Below, piece by piece: positions 39,550-52,100 of a stretch of DNA of 64,000 nucleotides. This DNA is from Odontesthes bonariensis (taxonomy: Eukaryota; Chordata; Actinopteri; Atheriniformes; Atherinopsidae). The notes under the pieces were generated by a model. That model had not been told where the DNA came from. It searched no databases and worked only from the letters and a program-made list of their open reading frames with translations. The number at the start of each line of letters is the position of its first letter. Position 1 is the first letter of the stretch. The DNA is taken from contig NC_134515.1 in assembly GCF_027942865.1 (NCBI RefSeq), positions 2,858,839-2,922,838 of the forward strand, read 5' to 3'. The translations under genes and the position numbers were made by a program.

Positions 39550-40164
39550 ACAAAGTGCTTTTCAATGCATTTTCCCATCCACAATTTTCCCACTTTTTCC
39601 CATTTTGCCGGAATTCCTTTTGACTAATGAGAGCCAAACGTAATAGCACACCGATCGAGGTCGTTGCGCACACAGCGGTGTGCTTTATATGTCGGTCGGA
39701 CCATCGCTGCTCAAGTAGAGCGCTGAACTTAAGGGCAGAAACGGGAGAATAATCTGGCAACAGAGTAATATGTGTGTCTCATGCCTTCGGCATTGGGAAC
39801 CCATAATGACGATCAAACATCGTAATCGTCCTTATATCTTAGCTTTAGAGGGAAAAAAGTGTCTCTGTTTTATGTAATTTCCCCTTTTCTTTTTCACTTT
39901 GGATCCCAGGGAAGTTTTTTTTAACTTCTTTCTTGCTTACTGATTTGAGTATCTGGAGGAAGTGGAATTATTATTTACATATTGTTGAACTTTTTCAGTC
40001 AATGGTCAATGGGACGTGTGATGGTTTGACAATGTCTAATACAGAATTTCACTGTAATTTCAGTTTGCATATTTTGTTTGCATGAAACTGATGAAAGGGA
40101 GTTATTTCAGCAGCTACGTGTCTGCTGTCGCAGATCAGAGAAGGGAAGCAGGGAAAGTGGAAGG

Positions 40165-43100
40165 ATGGAGAAAGTTCTTCGGTGCATCGTTGCTGCATCG
40201 GGCAAGTATTTCACTGAGTTCATCATTATTCTCTCTCTGTCTTATTTGATTCATTGTGAGGTGTCTTTAGTTAGACTTTTTTAACTAATCTGTTCACTGT
40301 GTTCTCGTGTGTCAATGCAGCGCTGTGTGCCGTCTCCTCTCTCTCTGGACTTCAGTACTATCTTGTTCATGAGCAGAAGAACTGGACTGAAGCTCAGAGT
40401 TACTGCAGGGAAAAGCACGAAGACCTGGCCACTGTAGACAACATGGAGGACATACAGCTCCTGAACAACATGGCATCTTCAAGCAATATCACAGTAAATC
40501 AACTCTTTTTCCTTCTTTTTTCCCCTCAAGGCTTTTAAATGATTAAATAAAGGGTAAGGCTATTTGCACCCCTGGTACAATTAGCACTGTATGCTGATTG
40601 TACCCTGGTGCAAATAGAAGTGAATGCTATTCGTACCCCGGTGCACTCAGCAATGTGTTCTATTGATACCCCGTCTGGTGCAATTAGAAGTGTATGCTAT
40701 TTGTACCCCGGTGCACATGGCAATGTGTTCCATTACTGTAATAGCTCCTCTGGTACAAAATGCAATGTATGCTATTTACACCCCTTTGTTTTTACACTGG
40801 CATATTGATCACATAATTAAATTTTAATGCAAAATCTGCAATGGAAATGCCTCTTTTATGATACTCGCATTCTCATTTACAGAGCTATGATCTACTTATT
40901 ATAAGACATTTTTTACATGATCATGTATGGAGGATTACATCGCTATCCATTAGGCCAGAGATGTCCTCAGTTAAGAGTTAAGAAAGACATCTATATTTCA
41001 ATTTAAAAAGATATTAGTGCCATCAGAATTCTTCGCTTTCTGATAAGGAAAAAACGAATGTCCGCAATGGCCTTTGTGCTCACGAGCAAGGTGTTTTTGG
41101 TGGTAATTCACGGGGTGTGAAGAATCACAGATCTATAAAGAACCTTCTTTATAGAGCAGTGTTGTGAATAGTGTAAGGCTATTGTACCAGGGGTGCTAAT
41201 AGACATTCAGAATAATGTACGCTATTTATAGCAAAGTGTGCTATTTACACCCTGGTGGACTAGCTAATTGTTGCAATCAAAACTTCCGTTTGAGAACTGA
41301 ATTGTTTTTCAAATTGCGCGCCTTCTCTGCAGAGACGTTGGTATGCGCACTATCACTTCTCACTGCCAAAACGCAACGGGCAAGATTCGAACCCGGGACT
41401 CCTGCATTTGAGTCAAAATCGCTTACCACTAAGCTAGTTGATCATATACGTCTCTGTGGTGTGCAGGTAACTTTATAGTTAATATGGCTGAACGTCATGA
41501 TCGCGAAATTTCTAAAAACTAACAAACTGACGGTTGTAATGTGTTCACTGAACATCGATTATGAAAATAAAACACAATGTTTCCATCTAGTTTTTAATTG
41601 GAACAGATATTAGTGCCGAAACCTAGCAGTATTCTTCACTTTCTGATGACGAAAAAAACGGATGTCCGCCATGTTTTTTTGTGCAAGCCAGCAGCTTTTG
41701 TTTTGGTGTTACGTCACGGGGTGTGAATAGCTCAGCTGTGTGGCCAAGGCTATTTGTACCAGGGGTGCAAATAGACACTCTGTTATAAATGTCATATGTT
41801 CCTACCCTCACCTATGGTCACGAGCTGTGGGTAGTGACCGAAAGAACGAGATCGCGAATACAAGCGGCCAAAATGAGTTTCCTCCGCAGGGTGTCTGGGC
41901 TCTCCCTTAGAGATAGGGTGAGAAGCTCGGTCATCCGGGAGAGGCTCGGAGTAGAACCGCTGCTCCTCCGCATCCAGAGGAGTCAGATGAGGTGGCTCGG
42001 GCATCTGGTTAGGATGCCTCCTGGGGCATCTGGTTAGGACGCCTCCTGGGGCATCTGGTTAGGACGCCTCCTGGGGCATCTGGTTAGGACGCCTCCTGGG
42101 GCATCTGGTTAGGACGCCTCCTGAGGCATCTGGTTAGGACGCCTCCTGGGGCATCTGGTTAGGACGCCTCCTGGGGCATCTGGTTAGGACGCCTCCTGGG
42201 GCATCTGGTTAGGACGCCTCCTGGGGCATCTGGTTAGGACGCCTCCTGGGGCATCTGGTTAGGACGCCTCCTGGGGCATCTGGTGAGAATGCCTCCTGGG
42301 GCATCTGGTTAGGACGCCTCCTGGGGCATCTGGTTAGGACGCCTCCTGGGGCATCTGGTTAGGACGCCTCCTGGGGCATCTGGTTAGGACGCCTCCTGGG
42401 GCATCTGGTTAGGACGCCTCCTGGGGCATCTGGTTAGGACGCCTCCTGGGGCATCTGGTTAGGACGCCTCCTGGGGCCTCTGGTTAGGATGCCTCCTGGA
42501 CGCCTCCCTGGTGAGGTGTTCCAGGCCCGTCCCACTGGGAGGAGGCCCCGGGGAAGACCCAGGACACGTTGGAGAGACTATGTCTCTCGGCTGGCCTGGG
42601 AACGCCTCGGGGTCCCCCCAGAAGAGCTGGAGGAAGTGGCCGGGGACAGGGACGTCTGGGTTTCTCTGCTCAAGCTGCTGCCCCCGCGACCCGATCCCCG
42701 GACCAGCGGAAGATAATGGATGGAACATTATGACCACTGACAGCTAAAGGGAATAACACGGCTCATTTTGTTACAGTACAATGTTCTGCTGGGTAAAACT
42801 GCATCCTGGGACTCACACGGATGTTATTTTAATTCTTGCCACCTTCCTGAACATTTTTGCATACCCTAACTTTTGCATATCCCTACAGTGCACAGTGAAA
42901 ATGAGTACACCCCTGTTGAAAAGTAACATTTTGAACAATATTTTAATACACACACAAGTTATTCCCAAAACGTGCATAGAGTAAGTTTAATACAACATCT
43001 GTTGAGCTTACAACAGAAAAGAAAGGTCAATAATATAACTTAAATGACATATTTGTCCATTTTTGTGAAATTATGCTGGTGCAAAAGTGAGTACACCCCT

Positions 43101-46100
43101 ATGTTAAACTCCCTGAGAATGGGCCGTGTTGGCCCGAAATGTCATGAAATGAAAAGGCATTAAAAGGGAGGTCATCGTTGTGCGTTTCATCCTAGCCTTA
43201 CATTGAAATTTTACATTTTGAGTCTGCACCAGGCTAAAAGAGACGTGTGTGAGATTTGACTGAAATCCTATGGAGAGTATCATGATCTGCTTCAGTAGTC
43301 ACAGTACATGTTGACAAGCATGTTTCTTTTGGTGAAATTCAGCTTCCTACTGTTGATGGCATCCATACAGCCCCAAACCATGTCACTCCCACTACTATGC
43401 TTGACTTTAAGCATGGGGCACTTTTCTTTGTACAAATCACTTTTTACCACCACACTGGCTTGACACCATCGAAAGCAAATTTGTTCATCTTGGTGTCATC
43501 AGATCACAGGACATGGTTCCAGCAATCCATATCCTTAGTTTGTTTGTCTCTGATGAGACCATGTGCGTGGGGGGGTTTCTTTCGGGGTTTTTTTGGGGGG
43601 GGTCCCTTGCAGTATCCCATCGCCATAAACTAGCTACTTAAAGAACAAAGAAATTGTTTTATTTATACCAAAATCACAAATCTTCACTTTTCCACTAAAT
43701 TCTGCTATATTTTAAAATAAATTGATTTAGGTATGCAAAGTCTTAACAAACAAAAAAACAGACAAATTAAATTAAGAAAAACAAACATAACCCCAAATGG
43801 GCCCCTTGAGCAGTCCCTCTCTGTGTGTGTTTGTTTATGAGTGTTGTAAGTGTTTGTGGCAGATTTTGATGCTTGATGACTGATATTGGGGGCTCCCATT
43901 TAAAGCACTGTGGCTCAATGTCAGCCATTTTCACAGTCATGATGGATGACAGAGTTCCATTCAGAAACAAAGTGTTCCTGCTCTTGGTTTTATTGAGCCC
44001 CACCATGGAAAAAACCCTCTCTGCATCAGCATTTCAGTGTGGCAGAACTAATACCAGTTTGGCAATTGTAGATAGCCTTATTGGGAATCTGCTCATACCA
44101 GTCACCTTTGAAAAAAATTAACCACGGAAGCCTAATTACACTCCTACATATTTTTCATTTTTCATTAAGTTGCTCATGTCAAAGGGTGTGTGCTGAATAT
44201 TTAGGCCTACTACTCCAACGAACACTTTAATCGGCAGGTATTGGTCTTTTACAAGGAGTAGGAAAACTATAGTAACTAATAAAAGATTCAAATAAATGAA
44301 GATATGACCTGCTGATGATCCTGACGGTTCTCTTCCACCTCCAGCTCGTCTACAACTTCTGCACGCATTCAGAGCATAATAGGCTATGTCCGCTGTGCAT
44401 TCATGGTACGCGTGCTTGCAGCTGAAAGCTATTTCACACCCGGCAACAAGAAATTCTGTTTTCTGATTGGCTGAGAAATTCTATTTTGTGATTTGCCGAT
44501 GGGTTGCTAAATCAAGACAGCTGTACCAGAGCTATAGTTCTGAGCTGTACGAGCGCACAGTAACCTGCCATTGACTCGTTTATAGTATCGGCCATTAGAA
44601 TTTCTGTGCGACGAAGTTGATCATTTCTCAGCGTGAGAAATGGCATGTGTGGCGTGTGAGCGTGTTGAAATGCGTGTGTCTCACGCTCATTGCGTGAGAC
44701 TTGAGAGCCCTGAAAAGACTCTTTGGTGGTAGCTGGCCCCCGGTGCTCTGCTCATTTATGATATTTGTTTGTAGGCACTTGGAGATATTGTATGTGTCTT
44801 ACTTGTTAAGGCGAGACACGGCAGGCAAAAACAGTGATTTTTCATGCAGTGGTCAATTTTGAGATTTTGGGCCAGTCTGCTCCTTCAATCTGCTATAAAG
44901 AAAACGTTGAAAACATAAATTAAAAGGTTTATTTTATTACATTTTGTTTACTCGCGGCAGTACTTTTCGCCCGAATTTACCAAAAAGTTAGCATTCCAAC
45001 GCGCCATGCCGAGCTTCACCTATTTACTGAAGTCTGTCATGACCGGTATCGTTGGAAAGCTCCGAGTCTCCTGCACAATGATATGTCACCCAAATAACAG
45101 TACTTCCTTTCTATCAGTAACCAATCGTGAATGTCTGAAGGCGGATTTATAGGCGAAATCTTGGTTGCTGCTTGTTTCTGCTAATGTGATTCGCTCTGAC
45201 GCTCCGAAAATGCCCCCTAACACCACAACTTTCAAAGAAAAAGGTCTTTTATTGTATTTGCTTGTATTCTTTATTATTAAGATTATTTTATTCAATATTA
45301 GTATTACTAAGGGCCTGAGCATTTATTCTGTTTTTGAGCAATTGTTTCCAATACAAATGTATTGAATTCCCCTATTTAAATCTTTAAATGCTGTTTTCTC
45401 AAAATCAGTTTTTTGTATTTTTCAATACAATCTCAGCCTATGGAGCACCTACTGACACCAAACTTTCCAGTTATACACTTAGCAGTATTCTGAAGATATT
45501 TACAGAAGGATTTGTTGATAAATTATTCCTGGCCTGATTTATGTGACATTATAATAAAAAAATACGGCAAAAATCGATGTTTTTAAGACTATGGGCAGTA
45601 TATTTTGATTTCCTAGGAAATGAAAGCAGATATCCTGAAATCCCTCTGTAATTTTCTTTACATTTAGTGTGTAAACAAAATGAAGAAAGAATTTTGCACC
45701 AGGCTTTATCATATGTTCAGATCTATCTTCCAGAAATATATGCAAATGTGCGCATATTTAATGAGATCATGCCTAATTTGCATAATTAAACATACAAATT
45801 TCTAAAACTTGTAATACATTTTTTTTCATACTTGTATAAGTAATCAACTGCGGAAGTTTCATGGTGATATCTATTATTCTAAAATATTAGCCTATTCACC
45901 TGTAGTGTCTCGCCTTAAGAGAGAGCACTTTGTGTGAATTGTTGAGTTTTCTTTTGTTAGATCCTTCTTAATTTTGGTTGTTAAGTCAGATTTGGGTACT
46001 TTAAGAGTTGTTTTGTTCTATGTTTAATTTTGTCCATTAAATTCTGGTTACTTTTCTGAATCTTTGTTTTTTTATTTTCCTTCATGTTATCTCCCCTTTT

Positions 46101-49100
46101 CCCCTAGAGAGCTGGGGGCGTAACAGCCCTCCCAAACAACTTTCCTGTTGCCATGGCCATACATCATGTGCCGCTTCCCAGCAGGAAGCTTTCCAGCAGC
46201 AACACCACAAACCAGGATGGAAAAATGTTTGAAAAGAAATCTGTGCTCATGAATGTCCAGATACTGCAGCAGGCTGCCACTAGTGCAGGACTATTCTAGA
46301 ATTCAACTCAGCCAATCAATCCACTTGATGAATTGATCATCAGAAACAGTCAGCTCTTCTATAAAAGCAGAGATTTTGGTTTTAGTTCAACAACTTACAA
46401 ACAGTATAAAGTGTCACATGTTGGTATTCATCTCAGGTTGTGTGTACCTCATTTTGAGACTTGGAAAGTACCATATTCGATAGAATTTCTTTCCTGATAC
46501 AAAAAATAACTGAGCCTGACCACACAAATCAACTTTTGTGTTCAGCAAGCCTGGATTGGATTGTATGATGACGTCAACAACTGGAGGTGGTCGATGTCGA
46601 ACTTCAGCAAACCTGATGAGGAAGAGTTCAGAAACTGGTCACCCGGGGAACCAAACAACGTCCATATCACAGAATATTGTGTGGTGATGTATGGTAATGG
46701 ACGGTGGAATGATGAAGTTTGTAGCCGACCTCTTGCAGTGATCTGCTCCGAAGGAAAAGGTGGGAATTGTAACAAAAGCAGGAGCAGAACACCAAATTTT
46801 TCATGTTTGTCATTTCTGCATCTCCTTTTAGTTCAGCAGAATGTTGCCACAGAGGTTGCATTGATGGTGTCATTTATGCTCATATGTAGCACTTCCCTGT
46901 GGTTTACTTCTAGGGACAAATGTGAGCTTTGTCTTCAACCCCACAAGGATGACATGGAGTCAGGGTCAGAGCTACTGCAGAGAACATCACACAGACCTGG
47001 CCAGAGTGACAAACATGTCAGAGAATCTGAAGATCAACGAGGTGTTACCTACAGGAGCTATGGCCTGGATCGGTCTTTTCAGAGACACCTCCTGGAAGTG
47101 GGCGGATGGAACTAACTTCTCATTTAGTTACTGGGGAACGGGACAACCTGTTGGCAGAAAGTTTTGTGCAGCAGCCACCTTTAATGACTCTGGAAAATGG
47201 CAGAACTGGAACTGTGACTTGAGAATGTCCTTTATTTGTTACCAAGGTAAGCTATGATTCAATTTATCATAAAGTTTGGCAGCTTCCATCTATACTGAAC
47301 CTTCCAGTCAGAACTGGAGTACAGGCTAGTTAATCTCATAGCAAAACATAGCAGGCTGCTGCTCCACATGTGGTTTGTATCAATGAACAGTTAAATCACA
47401 CCAAAAAAATGGATAGCAAATTAACAGTAATCCATTTTATTAGCTAAATGCAAGGAATATTTCAATCAGTTCACGGAACCTTTCAAAATAACTAGCTACA
47501 GGATGAGTATGAAGTTAACTTTATGAATAGAATGAACAACAGTGGAGGGGGAGTATGTAGATAAAAACTTAGAAATTGGCAGAAAGATTAAAACTATGTT
47601 GTTCATTTATTAGCATGTACAAGAATTAATTCTGTCAGGAAAAAAAAAGTAAAATGTAACAATCAGCCGTATAATATATTCACTAATAATATGGAGAACA
47701 ACACTGAGTGGACTGATCAACGACATCAGTGACCATGTACCAGCTTATGACACTAAATACAAGAGAAATCAGCCAGAGGAAAAAGACTTGTGAGGACAGA
47801 AGAAAGCACCAATGCATTTAAGAATGACTTATTAATGCAGAAGTTAGAAAATGTACATAAACAATGATGCTATGATGCATTTTAACAACAACTAGAACAT
47901 TTATGAAGAAGTTTTTGATGGGTGCCAAGCTACCGCCTGCCCAGAGACAGAGGCTGTAGTTCAGTTAAAGTTCAGTGTTTCCTGTCACATATACACTTTG
48001 TGATGCTGTATGGCTGAGTTATGAGGCCTCCAAAATCTTTTCATTTTCAATACATTTTCCCATTGACAATTTTCCCACTTTGTCTGAATTCTTTTCCACT
48101 AATGAGAGAAAAAAAAGAAAGCACACCAATCGAGGTCGTTGTGCACGCAGCGGTGTGATTTTTATGCCGGTCGGACCATCGGTGTTAGACTAGTAGCGCG
48201 CCGAAATTCATGACAGAAAAGGGAAAATAACTAGAAAGAGCTGTTCCTGCGAAACAGCAGTAAAAATGCTTATGAGCTGAATGGGGATAGCTGACCATGT
48301 TAAAAAAGCTGAATTGGTGAATTGGTTTCCTCTCCCAAACAGACCAGGAGAAACTCATCCATGCATTCATCTCCAGCAGACTCCATCACTGTAACGCTCT
48401 TTTAACTGGACTTCCCACAAAGAGCATTAAACATCTGCAGCTCATCAGAACGCTGCTGCTGGAGTTTTAACCCGGACTAAGAGATCTGAACACATCACAG
48501 CAGCTTTAAAATCTTTACTCTGGCTTCCAGTCAGTCACAGAATAGATTTTAAAAGCCTGCTGATGGTTTACAATCTGTGATCTGTTCAGAGAATATAAAC
48601 CCAGCAGAGCTCTGAGATCCAAGGACTCAGGTCAGCTGGTCCAGTCCAGAGTCCAGACTAAACATGGAGAAGCAGCATTTAGCTGTTATGCTGCAAACAA
48701 GTGGAACAAACTGCCAGTGGAGATTAAACTTTCACCAAATGGAGACATTTTTAAATCCAGGTTAAAGACATTTCTGTTCTCATGTGTCTATGCATGAAAT
48801 CTGCACGATATCTTTGAACTTATCTGGACTGTTGCTGGTTTTTAAATTCATTTAAATTATTTTATTTGTTTCTCTTTATATTCTTTTTTGTATTTTAATG
48901 CTTCTTCCACTCCCTGCTGCAATGCTTTTATTTTATGTAAAGCATTTTGAACTGTTTGTACATGAAATGTGCTATATAAATAAATTTGATTTGATTTGAT
49001 TTGATTAATCTTTGGACCAGCTCGTGGTTCAAAGCACGTGGTGAAGGTGAAGCTGGAGAGCAGCTCCTCTTTGAATCTGAGTGATTCAGCTGTGCAGGAA

Positions 49101-52100
49101 GACTTGCTGAAGCAGGTAAATCATGTTTGTTTTTACACTTCATTGGGTTTTCAGTCCTTTAACCAATGACGTGTGTACACAGAGTAAAACTAATCTCCAT
49201 CATGTTTAATGCAAATCATTTTCAATTGTTTTTCATGCATCTTTGTTGTCAAGTCTTGATATCAGAGAACTAAACAATAATGCCTTTATCAACACCTTCT
49301 GAAAGAGGAACCAGAGTATGACTCCTCTGCAGAGTACTCTTGGGTTTTCAGTGCATTTAAAGTAGAACTGGCCAGTTCCTGAATCACCCGGGTTAATGAT
49401 TCGAATCTTCTAACTGAGTCAGGTATCACAAGTCCGAAGTCTCAATTAAACTGGTTCCTAGTCCTCTAGCTAGCTGCTTTGCAGCTATAAAAGGAAAGCT
49501 TTCCACAGGTTTAAGAGTGTTTATGGGAGTTTCTGACCATTCTTCCAGAAATTCATCTGTGAGGTCAGACACTGATGTTGGACAGAAGGCCTGGCTCACA
49601 GTCTCTGCTCTGATTCATCCCAAAGATGTTCTATTGGGTTGATGTCAGGACTCTGTGCAGGCAAGTCAGGTTTTTCCACACCAAACTGGCTCATCCAGGT
49701 CTTTATGGACCTTGCTTTGTGTACTGGTGCGCAGTCATGTTGGAAAAGGAAGGGGCCATCCCCAAACTGGTTCCCCCAAACTGTTTCCCCCAAACTGTCT
49801 TCCACAGACTGTTTCCCACAAACTGTTTCCCCAAACTGTTTCCCCAAACTGTTTCCCACAAACTGTTTCCCCAAACTGTTTCCCCAAACTGTTTCCCCGA
49901 ACTGTTTCCCACAACTGTTTCCCCCAAACTGTTTCCCCCAAACTGTTTCCCCCAAACTGTTTCCCCCAAACTGTTTCCCCAAACTGTTTCCCCAAACTGT
50001 TTCCCCCAAACTGTTCCCCCAAACTGTTCCCCCAAACTGTTTCCCCCAAACTGTTTCCCCAAACTGTTTCCCACAAACTGTTTCCCCCAAACTGTTTCCC
50101 ACAAACTGTTTCCCACAAACTGTTTCCCCAAACTGTTTCCCACAAACTGTTTCCCCGAACTGTTTCCCCAAACTGTTCCCACAAACTGTTTCCCCCAAAC
50201 TGTTTCCCCAAACTGTTCCCACAAACTGTTTCCCCCAAACTGTTCCCCCAAACTGTTTCCCACAAACTGTTTCCCCGAACTGTTTCCCCCAAACTGTTTC
50301 CCCAAACTGTTCCCACAAACTGTTTCCCCCAAACTGTTTCCCCAAACTGTTCCCACAAACTGTTTCCCCCAAACTGTTTCCCACAAACTGTTTCCCCGAA
50401 CTGTTCCCACAAACTGTTTCCCCCAAACTGTTCCCCCAAACTGTTTCCCACAAACTGTTTCCCCAAACTGTTCCCACAAACTGTTTCCCCCAAACTGTTC
50501 CCCCAAACTGTTTCCCACAAACTGTTTCCCCAAACTGTTCCCACAAACTGTTTCCCCCAAACTGTTTCCCACAAACTGTTTCCCCCAAACTGTTTCCCAC
50601 AAACTGTTTCCCCCAAACTGTTTCCCACAAACTGTTTCCCCAAACTGTTCCCACAAACTGTTTCCCCCAAACTGTTTCCCACAAACTGTTTCCCCCAAAC
50701 TGTTTCCCACAAACTGTTTCCCCAAACTGTTCCCACAAACTGTTTCCCCCAAACTGTTCCCCCAAACTGTTTCCCACAAACTGTTTCCCCAAACTGTTCC
50801 CACAAACTGTTTCCCCCAAACTGTTTCCCACAAACTGTTTCCCCCAAACTGTTTCCCACAAACTGTTTCCCCCAAACTGTTTCCCACAAACTGTTTCCCC
50901 AAACTGTTCCCACAAACTGTTTCCCCCAAACTGTTCCCCCAAACTGTTTCCCACAAACTGTTTCCCCAAACTGTTCCCACAAACTGTTTCCCCCAAACTG
51001 TTCCCCCAAACTGTTTCCCACAAACTGTTTCCCCAAACTGTTCCCACAAACTGTTTCCCCCAAACTGTTTCCCACAACTGTTTCCCACAAACTGTTTCCC
51101 ACAACTGTTTCCCACAAACTGTTTCCCCGAACTGTTTCCCACAAACTGTTCCCCCAAACTGTTTCCCACAAACTGTTTCCCACAACTGTTTCCCACAACT
51201 GTTTCCCACAAACTGTTTCCCACAACTGTTTCCCACAAACTGTTTCCCCGAACTGTTTCCCCCAAACTGTTTCCACAAACTGTTTCCCCCAAACTGTTTC
51301 CACAAACTGTTTCCCCCAAACTGTTTCCACAAACTGTTTCCCCCAAACTGTTCCCACAAACTGTTTCCCCCAAACTGTTTCCCCCAAACTGTTCCCACAA
51401 ACTGTTTCCCCCAAACTGTTCCCACAAACTGTTTCCCCCAAACTGTTCCCACAAACTGTTTCCCCCAAACTGTTTCCCACAAACTGTTTCCCCAAACTGT
51501 TCCCACAAACTGTTTCCCCCAAACTGTTCCCCCAAACTGTTTCCCACAAACTGTTTCCCCAAACTGTTCCCACAAACTGTTTCCCCCAAACTGTTCCCCC
51601 AAACTGTTTCCCACAAACTGTTTCCCCAAACTGTTCCCACAAACTGTTTCCCCCAAACTGTTCCCCCAAACTGTTTCCCACAAACTGTTTCCCACAAACT
51701 GTTTCCCACAACTGTTTCCCACAAACTGTTTCCCCGAACTGTTTCCCCCAAACTGTTTCCACAAACTGTTTCCCCCAAACTGTTTCCACAAACTGTTTCC
51801 CCCAAACTGTTCCCACAAACTGTTTCCCCCAAACTGTTTCCCCCAAACTGTTCCCACAGACTGTTTCCCCCAAACTGTTTCCCACAACTGTTTCCCACAA
51901 ACTGTTTCCCCCAAACTGTTTCCCCCAAACTGTTTCCCCAAACTGTTCCCACAAACTGTTTCCCACAACTGTTTCCCACAAACTGTTTCCCCCAAACTGT
52001 TTCCCCCAAACTGTTTCCCCAAACTGTTTCCCCAAACTGTTTCCCCCAAACTGTTCCCACAAACTGTTTCCCACAACTGTTCCCCCAAACTGTTTCCCAC

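Noticed and set aside
40080..40164. An upstream start codon at 40081 for the two-domain lectin
   Set aside because: Starting there gives no signal peptide and reads a different context; the ATG at 40165 gives a proper signal peptide and correct phase into exon 2.
41385..41455. A functional tRNA gene
   Set aside because: The D-arm and T-arm are recognisable, but the anticodon stem does not pair well and the sequence is inside a transposon.
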